Assembly (NCBI RefSeq): GCF_950023065.1
Contig: NC_088681.1
Coordinates: forward strand, 36,242,836 to 36,306,835
Length of the DNA stretch: 64,000 nucleotides
Direction: 5' to 3'
Origin: Planococcus citri
Taxonomy: Eukaryota > Arthropoda > Insecta > Hemiptera > Pseudococcidae
Numbering within the stretch: position 1 is the stretch's first letter; every line of letters starts with the position of its first letter. Positions 48,341 through 62,232 of the stretch are shown here, in pieces. The translations under genes and the position numbers were made by a program. The notes under the pieces were generated by a model. The model searched no databases, had not been told where the DNA came from, and worked only from the letters and a program-made list of their open reading frames with translations.

Positions 48341-51300
48341 TGAAAAAAAATAAAAAAGCGTATAGCCTACTAGTACTTCAGTAAATCATTAATTTATTAA
48401 GAACTATGTTCAGCAATTAACACGTTGAAAAGGTATTCAAAAGTTATGTTTTTCTCTTTTGAAGTTTTGAAACTGCACCACAATCTACCTATTTGTACCC
48501 AAGGTCTTCGTTCAAGCAAACGCCTTTGAACAAATACGTCGCAGATATAATAATTACTCGTTATACGAGGAAACAAAATCAGCATTTCCAACCTGAACAG
48601 TGAACACTTACACTTCAACTTCATTAACTAGTTTTCATTTCTTCTCTCGTTAACGAAGAAATAGTTACTTAGAGGGAAAAAAACACAATTTTATTTGAAA
48701 TCTCAAAATAATACTCAAGGTTGCGATTAAGAGCGCGAAGGAACACTAAATACTCGCACAATATAGGAAACCATGCTAGAAAATGATCCAAACTGTCGAA
48801 AAATGGGCGTTCTACGCGAGGAATTGATTTGATATTTGTTTTTTTCCTAAGGCATCTAATCTGCTGTTAACTAAAAGTTAAATGAATACGTTTAAACTCA
48901 ATTACGATGACCATGAATCTATTCTTCTGATTATGTTATAATTATACGATCTTAAAGTTAGGTCCACGCAAATAATTTTTCTCATACATAGTACTGCATT
49001 AAAGTAGCTAGTGTTAATTATCGAGGAAGAATCTAAAAACCAACTTTTTTTTTGCACTTTTTCAACCTCCGAAATTACATGCACGTTTGACTGACGTGTG
49101 TGTGTTTGCACAGGAAATGTCGAAAATCTGCGATTACTTTTTGTACTCCGAGTGTACGTTTTATGCGTTAAATGTTTAGAATTATGTTGTTATTTTTGTA
49201 TTTGAGTGTTTTTTTTTTTTTTTTTTTTTTTAAGAGAGACTGTCACGATCATGAAGTGTCAATGGGTAATTAATTGGGTACACAAATATACTGTATAAAC
49301 AGGATTAGGAAGGAAGGGAAAGGGAAACAGACAGAAAATTCATGTATCAGCAACAAATGTCCTTTTTTGGATTCGTTCTCCAGTCATATTTGGCTATGAC
49401 CTATGACTTGTATCTACTTTGATAATATAAGCTTGATGGTTTTATCCTGCCAACGGTGACATGGCGGATTCGTGATTTACACCAGGGTAGCACTAACGTG
49501 TGAGAAGTAAAAGAAAATGTAACCACCCTCTTCTGCTCGCCTTAAAAAAATCAAATAAGTAATCGTTCAACCTTAACATCGAGTAAATCCTTGCCACGAG
49601 AGAAATATAAAGCTCGAGCTGTTAATTTTTTTCAAATATTGAAGGAAAAAAAATCTACGAAATCTGTATCTTTCATAGTATTAATCCCAAACAAGTTACC
49701 TTATAGGTAGGTGTAGCAAAAAAAAAAAAAAATGCTCGCATTTTCAATCCAGAGTCCAGACGTTTAACATCCTTCGTGCATATTTACAAGTGCCAATAAA
49801 ATAATCATCTATGTCTGGATTGTCTGACACATTCAAGGTAAATAAGGGTCAAGTATGGAAAATAGAACGATTTAAGTTACCATAGCTTATGTTCGTTAAC
49901 ACTTTCGATTTTAACGCTTACACGAGACGAGACAATAAACCCATCAGCGAGATCACATTACCAGATTTTTATGTAATTCATCCATCCCTGGTAATCCTAC
50001 CTTGATCCGTAGGTTTGATTTTTTAAATCTAAAGTATAAGTGATTCCAAAGGGTGAAAAAATTCGTACCTAGAATACGATTACGAAGTTTGGCGATACAT
50101 TCGTTATTATGTTATTGACTCAATCACTTTCTTTTCCATTTTAGCATGTAAGCGTTTTGTCAACAAACGTCTGTATGGATATTGGATAGATATGAGTAGA
50201 TAGATATGAAGAGCCCGATTAGGATTTCCGTTCAATAGCGTACTACTCGTGTAGGCTATTTGTCCAAGTATACACTACTATACAATGTTGAATTAATGAA
50301 TTCGGTGAAATTTCTTCTTCTTCGCATAGCTAATCAGGTGTTTGGTTATTTTTATATGGATCGTCGTAGCCGCTAGCGAACATCTAAGGCACCTAATAAT
50401 CGAACCCTCAAAAGTTTATAAGCTGAAAGCTACGTACCTACCTACGTATTCGTAAAAGTAGGTATGCGATTTTTTTCCTGGTATTGAATTCTTTTTGCCC
50501 TGGTTGCGGAATTGACCTTTACCTTACATGTTCGAAAAACACATAATACCTATTACCTTCTTCGTGTCAAATATTACGTCGTACTAGTTCCGTAATACTT
50601 ATAGCCCTACCGACGAAATATCCGAAATTCCTGCAGCAGTTTTCATAAATAATATGAATCATTGGATGGATTAGCATTAGTAGGTAATTATTAGTGTTTG
50701 ACCGACCGACGTACGAGTGTACTGTGCACCTACACCTACCTAAGCACGCAGGGTGAAGTACATATTAGATTAATTCGGTGGATTTTATAAATGTAGACTA
50801 GATAATGAAAGGGTTTAGTTTTATTTTTACTTGAATCTAACTCGTCGTGAAATTTTAAGCAATTTTTTGTTCTAGGATGTAGTATCTGTGCAATTAGATA
50901 ACTTTTGTGGGAGTTGAAAATAAAAATAGTCTATTTCGGTTAATATTAATTTCCGATCGCTATACCTACATTCAACGAAAAAATTTGTTTTGATCCTATA
51001 GCCTCTAGCGAAATTTAAATTTTCAAATTTTTGCTGTGGAAGAGAAAATTGATTTAAGCTGCTGAAAATTTTTTCAAGTAATGTCTTCTTGAAAATTCAC
51101 CATTTCAGCCAATTTCAGCCAATTCCAGCAGTACGTCTAAAATTAGATTTTTTGACCAAATTGGAAAACTCTTCTCCTCTCCTCAGCCAAAAAAATTAAA
51201 AATAGTGAAATTGAAATTTTTTCTGGTGCAAATTTTTGAGGTTAGATGATCACTTTTTGAAGGAGAAGAAGGGAAGAAGTAGAAGGAGAGGAGAGGAAAT

Positions 51301-54300
51301 GAAAAAAAGGAATTGAATGATCTGAGGTAGGTAATTATTTCTTCTGAAGGAGAAGATCTCTAAACCGGCAGGAAAATTTCGGATTCACACGAAATCAAAA
51401 GTGATCCTAAAAAATCAAATTTTATCTGATTGAACTAAAAAGTTTAAATTTTGTATATCTAGCCTATTTTTGACCCTCCCATCACCTCCGTCGAGTAAAA
51501 GTACCTACCTGATTTAGACTCATTTTGAGTAAGTAGTTACGAAATCTTCAATTAATTTTTGGAAATTAAAATTCTTACGAAATTTCACAAACCTATCATA
51601 AATTTCAAAGCTAAACTTTGTTTTATGTAGGTACCTATTCTTTTTCTTCGATCTGCTGAATCAGTTGGAAATGACTTTTAAGCCATTTCAAAAGTGTCAG
51701 TATCATGCTAAAAAATTTTGAAAAGTATGTAATTTTTTAAACATTTTTTGGAGCCTTCAGAATAACTCAAAACAGCTCGAAATTCCTTTCAAAAACGGTA
51801 AAATTGATTACTTTTCCAAAATCACAGAATGGAATGATATTGAACGAAAAAAAATCAATTTTTTGATAAAATTAAAATGGTAGATTATCTGAAGTAAAAA
51901 GAATTGAGAATTACTCTGCAGAAATCAAAATGATTGAATAAAAGAAAGAAGAGTAGATATCTATAAATTTGATCAAACAAAACGATGTTTCAATTCATCT
52001 TGAAATCATTTTTTTAAAATTTCGAATGGATAGTAATACGAGTATTTTCAAAAAAGTTTCTTGCTTCAGTTCAAGAATTTTTTAGATAAATTTTTACAAT
52101 CTACCTAATGATTCAATTGAGTTTTTTTTTTGAGAGAGAAAGTTTGAAAAAAATGAATATTTTTTTTCTTTCAAGTGTTGAACAACCGAGTTTTATGGTC
52201 ATTTGACTTTTTGAAACAATTTAACTACGTACCTAATCGTAAATAAAAAAAAAAACAAATTCATTTTTTTAAAAAAGTTAAAATTTATTTTTGAAGTACA
52301 AAAAAACCACCAAAAAATTGTTATTTTCATTGTGGATGGCGGGGGGGGGGGGAGATTGAGTGAGAAGATTCTGAAATGATCGATTTCATCAGTTGAAATT
52401 TTTAATAAAAATGAAACACGAATTTTTATTGAAATTCAATTTAATCGGACGATCAATATTCAACAGTCAATTTTGCTTCAAGGTGAACAATCAAGTATTG
52501 GTAAGCTAATCAAAATCGAAAATTTTGGAAGGAAATAATTTAATTTTGCCTATCCCTTTTCTCCTCCCATCAAAAAAAAAAAAAAATAGACGAACCTAGT
52601 TTTCAAAACCAATCAATTGATTAGTAAAATTAATGTTTAAATTTCCTGAACCTATATTTGTGTTTTCGCATGTTTTTTGTCTCATTTTTGTGTTCCAATT
52701 TTGAGAAAAAAATACGTAGGGTCTGGGAATATAACATTATAGTCTACACTTGATTTTTCGTGAAGTTAATTTTCAAAATTTTTAATTCACAGTTTTTCAA
52801 AACTGTGAAAAGTTGAGAATTTTTATGTAGTTCTTTGGAATATTAATAGGTAAATTTTTTGAAAACATTAAAAAGCATGATTCATTTTTTCTGGAAAAAA
52901 ATAAAATAAAATAAATAAAATAGAATTACAGAATTGAACCAGTAAGTAAGTGTATAGTTTCAACACGAATATCTGCTTTATTTTAGAAAGTTATCAATTC
53001 GATTCAACTAGGTAATGTCTCAAAAAAAAATCAAAGTTAAACAAATTCATTTTTTATCAAACATGCACATTTACAAAGCTAATAATTTGCTCAAAAAGTT
53101 GCACTAAAATACTGTATCACGATAATTAGACTGCATGCAAAAAAATTCTAATCATAAGAAATGAAAAACTTTGTTGTTGAGATTTTTTTGCTCATTTATC
53201 AACAAATTTATAACCTACTAAAATAGGTAATTAGTGTAAGTACCTAATTTTTCATTTCAAGGAAAAATGAAAAATTGCAAAAATAATAGGTACACGTGCG
53301 TTACAATTTTGTCAACAAATTTTCAAAAATTCCAAGAAAAAGAAATCAACTTTATTATTCAAAATTTGACCCGTATTTCTAAAACCAATTCTCCTCTATC
53401 TTTCTATCTAAAAAACCATCACCAAAATTAGGCAACGATCACAAAAACTTCAAATGTTTCGGTTTCAGGATAACTTCATTCTCGAGAGAGAGAAAGAAAG
53501 AAAGAAATAAGGGAATAATAAATCTCACGCTCTCATCAAAAAACTCATCGTCGAATAAGCCAACGATCGAGCAATAGCAATACCGCAGACATCCAAGGAC
53601 AAAGGTAGATGTATTCTTTCATTTGAAGCAAAAAAATGAAATTTCACTATCGAGCTAAATTTTTGCAAACATATTTATAATTTTAATTACCAACTATCAA
53701 GTTTACTAACAACTTGAACTACACGTAGCGATTATTAAACTTCAGCACACGTTCGTAGGTAGGTTAAGTATATCTATTACACAAACGTCGGCGAATAATT
53801 AGCATTTTAGTACGTCAGCGTAATACAGAAATACCAGATCGTTAAATTGTGTCATTATTTATAAAAGCGCGATCGTTGAAAATGTAAAATTCAAAACCTC
53901 AATTGAGCAGTACATAGGTAAAAGCCTATTTGGAATACGAAGATTTAAATTTTTAAACTGCCCTTTGCCGGTTCGCTTACCTACTCGTATGTCATGCGAA
54001 TACACGAGAGTACATAACCAATCAAGTTAAGGAACAAGTCTGTGTGTAGATAATGTTTACATATAGACTTACCTACCTATTCCGTTAACTTATTGAAATC
54101 ATAATAAATAGGTAGGTAAAGTAAATGGCATGACGAGCAAATCTTCTCGTACATGTAGCCTATTTACAATACTTAGCAGAAAATGATCAAATACCGGATT
54201 CCCTCCTCGGGCTTTTTAACCTCATCTTTGAGGATAAAATCGATAAAACAGCACCCACATATTCTGAACTAGGTATCTCATAAATTACATCAGAATCGAT

Positions 54301-56490
54301 TGGAAAAGCTGACTTGCAGAAATCCTCATCGACCTGTATATGGATATTATTTTTGTGTAATGAAATTAACTCGAACTAACGTTCTGGTATTCTTTGAAAA
54401 ATATTCTCAAACGAGTAATAAATTTTTACAGCACATGTCGATACATTGATTGATCATCTGTAAACATAAGCAAATCAAGCAGACACCCGCCAAAGTGCTT
54501 TATTGTTGAATGGTTGAAGAAGAAAGTTCTTTTGTAATCATTATGTAGTCCAGGTCGGTATTAGATCGTTAGTGGGTCACAAACGATCATCTAGACTGTA
54601 CCAATGCCCACAACTCCCTCTGGGGTTATTCAAAAAAAAAAAACCACCGAGGAAATTTTTTTTGTAAAAATTCAAAATTTTTCGTTTTCAAAAATAGCAT
54701 TACGGATGATGAAAAAAAAAATGAAACAGAATATAAAACTCACCTTATAAAAATTAAGGAACACCTTCACTATTCACAGTACCATACGTAGAAACAATAA
54801 ACAAAAATCGATGGAAAAAAAAAGGTAGAAAAAATGCTCCGAAATCACACCATTGACGAGAGTACGGCCACGACGAATGATTAACTGCGACTATCGAATT
54901 AGCTAACTAAATCTTTATATGAAACGTGTGCTCACAGGTGGCCAACAGCTCACTGGATACCCTTGTGTTACGTTTACCAAGCTATTCCATTCGACGAGAA
55001 CGGAAATATAGGTAGAAAGCTCGGTACTTTTTCACCTCGTGCTCCCATAATAACCGGTACTTCATTTTTTTTTACTCGATTTATACTTACAAAAAATTCA
55101 CGAAGCAAAGGCGGGTGTAACATAGACAACTAATTGTTAGCAGGGATTCTACTCGTACGAGTACAATGAAAACCAGCCGAGCCGCATCAATCAAAAATAT
55201 GCGAGCACTTAAGTAACTAAATCATTCGAGTATGGCTGTTTTACGATGGCGAAAATTCTTGGGGCTATTAAACAGATAAACACCCTGCTCACCTCTCATT
55301 CAACTACGTAATTGATTCATTTACACCCTGCAGTGCTGCGGTGGGTTTTAAACGAGAAAAAAGTGCATTTTTTGCGAGATAATCGAGATAAAAAGTTATA
55401 CGGTAGGAAAAAGAGATAAAAAAGGGCAAAGGAGGGGTGTTTGTTTTTTTTGAAAGAATTGATTTAGTTTCGTGTAATTCACAAAGGTAACTTACTTGAT
55501 TTACGAACGAGTACGTTATCTTGGGAAAAGCACGTGTCAAAAGATGACCAGTTTCTACAAAATGATTTTTAAATTAATTACCTAATTTGAAAATTAAATT
55601 GTCAACAGTTTAAACCTGCTTGTAAAAATTAATAAAATTACGCAGTTAAGTACATAAACAAAACATGTTTTTTGTGCCAATGCAATAAAACGCAAAATGT
55701 AATTTTTAGGTATTCAGAAAATTTCCGCCGATTGCTTTTTTTAAAATCATTTTTACTCAAAAGGTAATAAAGGAGGAAAAGAGTTGAATAAGTAAGATCA
55801 AAGTAAACATTTTACTGTTAAATTTTTTTTAATGCTTTAAATGAATTCAATCAATTTAGCTTGGCAATTTTTCAAACGATATTAAAAGTTAACATTTCAA
55901 AAAAGTAAAATGCAAGTAATTAGGTAAGTTCCTGATTTTTTTTACAAATTTTTTGCGATTTATTTAATAGTTAAAAAATTAATTGGGATATTGATGGCAT
56001 CCTCGAGTTTTTTCTTTACCTAAAGAGGAACCTCTAAATCACTCCAGTCATCGATTTTGCTTATGGGTAGCTCACAAAAAATTTCAGCAGTTCAGTAAAA
56101 AAAAAAAAAATAGAGAATTCTACGGTTGTTTAAGCTGTTCAAAATATGCTTTGAAAGCGAGATTACATATGTAGATGAAAAAATTGTACACCGTTTTTAA
56201 TCGCACTACAACTATAAACACCTAACTTGTAAGTCAAATTTTGATTCCAGCGATGAAAAATTATTTTTGAAAACCCAATTTTCTCAAAAAATTTCATGCA
56301 TACTCGAAAAATGCGATTGAGTACCTGCAACTCTGAAAATCGTTCACCCTGATTATATTTTAACTTTTAAGAATCATCGTGTTTTTGGACAAATCTGGGC
56401 CCTAAAAATGATTTTGTTTTATTCATTTCAGAATTAGGACCTTAAAACACAAAAGTAGGAAACGTCCAAAATAATAAAAAAGATCCCTAG
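48341..56490. other. intergenic, no gene
   Basis: Non-coding. A 23-T run lies near 49209-49231, GAGA/GAAA simple repeats near 53484-53511, and a G10 run near 52341. No domain-bearing frame found. Confidence 0.6.
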
Positions 56491-56504
56491 AATTGCAAAA
56501 GCTT

Positions 56505-56955
56505 AAGAAGCTGGACGACAGGCAGACGACCTTGGACAGCCAGACAGGCACTCGGATAACCTTGAGAGGCCAGACAGACGGGTCAATGACTTTAAAAGGC
56601 CAGACAAGCAGACAGATGACTTTGAGAGACCAGAAAGAGGGGCCAATGACCTCAAGAACCCAGATAGGCCGACAGACGAATTTGGACAGCCAGATAGGCA
56701 ATCAGATAACCTTGAGAGGCCAGACAAATACTCAGACAACCCAGATAGAATACAGACAATCTTGAGAGACCAGACAGGCGGGTCAATGACTTTAAAAGGC
56801 TAGCCAAACAGGTTAATGGCCTTAAGAAGACAGACAGAATGACAGAAAGACATCCTTGCAAAACTGGACAATCAGGTCAGTGATCTTAAGAAAACAGACA
56901 GACAACCTTGAGGGAGCAGATAGACGTGCAGACGGGTCAATGACCACACATTTTT
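56505..56955 (+). repeat. degenerate 30-bp minisatellite (CCAGACAGGC / CCTTGAGAGG words)
   Basis: About 15 diverged units such as GACCTTGGACAGCCAGACAGG and ATAACCTTGAGAGGCCAGAC. In the plus frame the translation has a 10-residue period (ITLRGQTDGS, MTLKGQTSRQ, MTLRDQKEGP). Minus-strand frames are open and periodic too (SGLSRLSECLSGC), as expected when a multiple-of-three repeat lacks stops, so coding is not supported by openness. Confidence 0.85.
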
Positions 56956-57937
56956 CACATTTTGTCCAACATTTCAGAATTTATAAAAAGTTGTGCTTTT
57001 ATGAAGAATTTTTAAAATTATACACCAATGTAGCGTCCAGAGTTGAAGGATGGCGATTCTTTGACCAATCCAGTGAGATTAATCTATTTAAAAAAATAGA
57101 GTGAAATTGGACGACTGATGAAGCCAAAAAGGTTCGTCATTAGTAACCCTAGCTGCCAATTTTTGACCTGACCCATCTACCCCTCCCACTTGCACGTCAA
57201 AATTTAAATAAGTACAAGTAGTGTTAACTGGATGCAATTTTCATCTCTTACCAAACCAACCCTTCGTTTTTTTCTATTTCTGGGAATTATTTGCTCACAA
57301 AAAAGGACGAATCGATAACTTGCAATTTTGCTTTATGATTCAACAAGCCTTTCAACTTCTTTTTTGAAAAAAAATCTTCTTTGAAAAATTAATCCACTAG
57401 GCAACGACATATCTTTCAAAAATGAATCTAATAATGGAAAATAAAGAAAATTGAAAAATTGCAAAAAATTGAAGAATGAAAATTGGTTCAATCATAAATC
57501 AAGTTGCTAGATTGGCGAAACATTTGAAATATTTTTCTGATTTTTGAAAAACAAAAAAATTAAATCTGCAACAATGAAATTCGACAAGTATAGGTACTTG
57601 AGAATTCAAAAGAAATTAAAACAAAAATAAGTAATTAAAAATGGATATTTTGTATTTTTTTTCAAATTTGAAATATTTTGTTATAATGAACTTGGATTGT
57701 AATTGGTAAAGACATCTACAAACAAAGGTATGATCGAAATTGTGACGTTTATTCTGTAAAAGGATAATTCTCAGAAAAAGGTAAAAATCGTGTACATGGC
57801 AAATTTCTCAAAGGTTTTAGCATGAATTTTTTTTTTTTTTGGTCCATTCAAGGATCATCCCCCACACATTTCACATATGGTATTGAAATTTTTAGCCCCT
57901 CCTTTCATTGGTGTACATTCGATTTTATACCCCAAAT

Positions 57938-58517
57938 GTCCTTCGACTTGGCTGTCACACACCATGTTTTTGAAAATGAATGTTATAAAGTGTCATGAAC
58001 TTCATTTTTTTGGGGAAAAATTGGCACGTTCTCATTATCATAGAACACGAAGGTCCATTATTGTGCAAATTGCAATTGGAATAAGTCCATAGGAAGCTCA
58101 CATTTCACATTTGAAAACTGTCACACACTTTTTGCGCAAATTTTAGAGCAATTTTCAATCATTTTTGGTAGCTTCCCAATCCAATATTTTTTTCTGGTGA
58201 GTGGCTGCACTGGTTCACTGTCTTCATAAAAATGTTACCCCGCAATGTTATTCTCATAACCTATGCAATGGCTCGTTCTGATCGTACTTGTCTCTGAAAA
58301 TATGATATTTCGCAAAATTGGTGTCCTTCGGCTTGCCTTTTTATTTACCCTGATGAACCCGCCAAAAACGATAATTGAGAAAGGGAAGTTATTCTACATG
58401 ATAAGTACACATTTATTACGTGTTAAAAATCGAATAATGTCCAGTAGGTAAGGCTAGAAACGAAAAAACGTTGAGATTGTCCTTCGGCTTATCCAGCGCC
58501 CATTTGTCCTTCGACTT
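57938..58517 (+). repeat. recurring TGTCCTTCGRCTT word, four copies
   Basis: TGTCCTTCGACTT or TGTCCTTCGGCTT at 57938, 58322, 58478 and 58505, with irregular spacing. Probably diverged pieces of a larger repeat just upstream of the 122-bp duplication. Confidence 0.6.
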
Positions 58518-58547
58518 TCAGACAGCTGTACTTTTATCGCGCTAGTC

Positions 58548-58806
58548 GACATATAATTACACGATAAAACAAGCAAAATTTGATATTTTCTCCCTCCCCA
58601 CACCTCACCTCTACCCCTACCATAAAAATAAGTCCAGATTCGAACTTTGCGGCCTGAAAAACATAAATTGACATATTACACGATAATATAAGCAAAATTT
58701 GACATTTTCCCCCTCCCCACGCCTCCCCCTCCGCCTCTACATAAAAAATAACTCCAGATTCGAATTCTACGACCTCGAAAACATATCAATCGACATATTA
58801 CACATC
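58548..58806 (+). repeat. 122-bp tandem duplication with start of a third copy
   Basis: Units start at 58548, 58670 and 58792 (GACATATTACACGAT), each with AAGCAAAATTTGAYATTTTC, a CCCTCCCC tract and CCAGATTCGAA. The third is cut after about 15 bases. Confidence 0.85.
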
Positions 58807-61800
58807 GATGAGGGTCGAATCCTAATTATCGCTGTTTTAGGGGGGCCGGGGTCCACAGTGGGGGGGATTGAATTGAGGCCAACACTAGAACAGGGATCTG
58901 GGACACCTATACAAATGATTCTCACTTGAAATTTTCCAAAAAAATGATTTTTATTTTTCAAAATTATGCACATCAAAATTGACCTTTTTTCTGAGAATTA
59001 CCCAAAAATTTCAATTGTTCTCGAGTAAAATTCCTAAATGACTCATACTACTTATTTCATTTCTTTACCTCGATATAAATAATTTATCTACTGAAGAGCC
59101 ATACCGCAATTTTTTTCAACTTGTATTTTCACGATTCAAAAAATTCTTCCTCCGGTAGTTCGTGTATTTTCACACAAATTTATTCTATAAAAATTTCAAC
59201 ACAATCATAATTCAAAATTCATTTTCAAGAAAACAAAATTCACAGCCACACTTTGGTCACCTTCAACTTCATCGCTTTTCAAAATACACAAAAAACAGAA
59301 GAGATTCTCGGAAAACATCCGTTTCTTCCGTTCTATACCTATAACTCCAACAAATACAATATTTTTACTCATTGTACCATCATCAAATCGATAATTTGAA
59401 AAATCAATTTCCTCATAAAGTCACACCTACTGCAGAAAAAAATTGGTTACCGCGCCTTCGATTTATTTTACTTCTTTTTAGTCATTTTCATTTTCACCAC
59501 CGCACCAGCCACGCAGCCACCATGTACTCTTCAAAGGTTGGTACAAATCATTACACACGTTCGGTAAATACCACGAAATTGTACAAGTGTTCCAAAATTT
59601 CGACCTATTTGCCTCTAATGGCGTGAAAAATTACATAACAGTAGGCAAGCCAAACCGTAGATAGGTAAATTATTCAACTATATTATCGATTACGACGTGC
59701 AAAAAAAATTACACGTTTTGACGTCATCAATCTCTTCTGCACAAGTTGGACAATAAATGAGCAATTTTCAAAATTTCAATACGAGAGTTGAATCAAGGAA
59801 GTGGGCGGGGAGGGAGGGGGAGAAGTTACTTGGAAACTTCAGCTAACGAAATCAAAATCGACTAGAAGAAACTTCGCTATCTCGGAGCAAGTTTGAATTG
59901 GAAATTACGGCGTATAGATAGGCAACTTTAATAACAACAGATAATTATCCGCGTTAACGTTGTAGTTGTCGATGGAATGGAAATCTACATACGCCAGGAA
60001 ATGTTCGAAGTAGTTAACACGACGATATCATCCTCGGTACCTCAGTATTTCGAACAAAGATCACACAACACGTGTAATCAGCCTTGAATACACGTAGGTA
60101 CTATTTGCAAAATTAGTCCCTCGTCTTGTTAATTCCATTAGGTATACAGGTTATTGGAATAGGTGAAATTTTCACGAGTACTTCATCGAACGAATATTTA
60201 TTGAAGGTGAACGACGAGAAAATTGTGAAACAATAAATGAGATTTTCGACGATAAACGAGTTCGAAGAAAAGTAATAGAAGTCACAACCACTCCATTACG
60301 TCTTATTCTAATTAACTACGGAACAAAACTGAAAAATATCTGAATTAAACTTTTTAATAAAAATCGATCGAAAAAATTTCATTTCAATTTTCATTTTCTC
60401 CTCCATTTACTGAACCAACGCAAAGTGGATCATTAATAATAATATAATTACGAAGTAAACAAATGAAAAATTTTCCACCCTTTGATAGATCTTTTGATCG
60501 GAATTGCGGCGTAGATTTGCGAACGATTTTCAAATTTCTAGAATAACCGGTTCCCAATTCGCTTTGAAAAAATTAAGCGCGACGCCCTTCAATAAAAATT
60601 TGAACACGAACCGGTTAAATTTCTTATGTTATTTCCGTGCTCGTTAAACGTATCAAGTTTTATAACAATAACACTTCAATGATAATCGCATAATAAATCC
60701 AGCCGATCAAATTGTTTTCATTATCATCGACTAATTAAGCGGTTGTTAGAAGTGAAGTTATTTCAGGATCTCGATGTTACAGGAAATGGCAACTTGGCTA
60801 TAATCCTAGATACCTATTTTACTTGAGAAGTACTCACAATGTACTCGTAAAAAACCTAGCGAAATTGCTTTAATTGAAACAACGATAGAAAAATTCTATA
60901 TTGACATTAATATTGATAAAATATCGGTTACTTTGTAACTATCTCTAGTGAAATTGTAAAAATTATGTCGTATACGTCTCTCGATACGGGATCGGACTTG
61001 AATGAAGGGTGATTCTTCTAAGAAAATGCTCCAAGACTTGGACAAACAGGAAAAAAACGCAACAACCACTTCTCTCATGATCCTCTTGAAGAATCCAAAT
61101 TTCATTTCGGAATTTCACATTTACGTAGGATTGATTGAAAATAATATAATTCAATAATTTGATTTTAGATGATTTGTAAGTCCATTTGAAGTCGATTCAA
61201 CATATTTTCCAGTAATCCTTGGTAAGCTAAGTAGATCTTTTCAGCCATTGGTCAAAATCCGAGCTGTAAAAAATAATAAAAATAAATTTGAAAATGTTTA
61301 ATTCAAAATTTTAATTTTTCCGAAGTATTAACAAAAATTCATAGGCGATCGCTTTGTTTAAAAAAGCTCAAAAAATGATCAAACCATCTGGGTGATTTAA
61401 TTTTCTACTTTTTAAATTCAAATTCACTCACTGCTGGAATTGTTTTTCAATTTTCTGATTCTCTCGAATTTTCAATTTTATTGGCCCAACTTTTTCACGA
61501 TTTTATGTAAATAAAATTGCTTTAATTTTAAAAAAATAAATGAAAATTGAGTTAAACCAAAAAATTAATTGAAATTATGAACTTTGCTCAAGATCCCAAA
61601 ATAACTGAAAAATGTGTTGAATCGATCCTGGACTGTGAAGCTCTAACCGAATTCTTTCAGAAAAATAAAATTCAATTCGAGATTACTTACGTTTTTATGA
61701 TAAAGTAATAACTAATAAAGAACACATTTCTCTGTTTGATTTTAGCTCATGAGAATCATAACAACTCATCTTCACAATCATGTATTCGACAGATATTACG

Positions 61801-62065
61801 TAATTTTCCACTCCCACAAGATTAATCAACAAATTTTGTAGAAGCTAATTTATGAATAAATTCTACGAATAATACTCAAATGTTCGCGAATTTCGATGAA
61901 ATAACTTCTACAAAAAATTTTCATGACAAGCAACGCTCTTAAATTCAGGTATCTTTGCAATCTATGAAAATTTAAAAACCCTGATTTCTCAAATTCCAAT
62001 GCTCCCGTATCCCAGTTTCGTTAATAATACAAAGAAATATCATAGACACAAACCTTTAAAGCAGG

Positions 62066-62232
62066 CTAAATAGATCCCATGTAATACGTAGGTGTATTAG
62101 CAATTCTTTTTTTACGCAGTTGAGCAGTAAGTGGTAGTACAGGAACCTTTCTTAAATGAATGCCTCTGGCCAACGGAGTCCATGGACGAATGGTTGTATT
62201 TTTATTCACCGGTAACGATATGCCAATCCAAC
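62066..62232 (-). CDS. NOA1: NOA1 terminal exon
   Basis: GWIGISLPVNKNTTIRPWTP followed by GIHLRKVPVLP and a basic tail ending YYMGSI, then TAG. The glycine and tryptophan start matches the family's C-terminal block. Acceptor TTGTTCAG. Confidence 0.93.

Larger units (their letters stand above)
56960..62065. other. intergenic, no gene; NOA1 3' flank
   Basis: AT-rich DNA with the duplication at 58548-58806. No polyadenylation signal is obvious close to the NOA1 stop on the minus strand; the nearest AATAAA is near 61477, too far to assign. Confidence 0.55.

Noticed and set aside
59521..59540. GCAGCCACCATGTACTCTTC, a textbook strong start context followed by AAG/GTTGGT
   Set aside because: Only about five codons before the possible donor, no partner exon found; insect start context differs from the vertebrate consensus.
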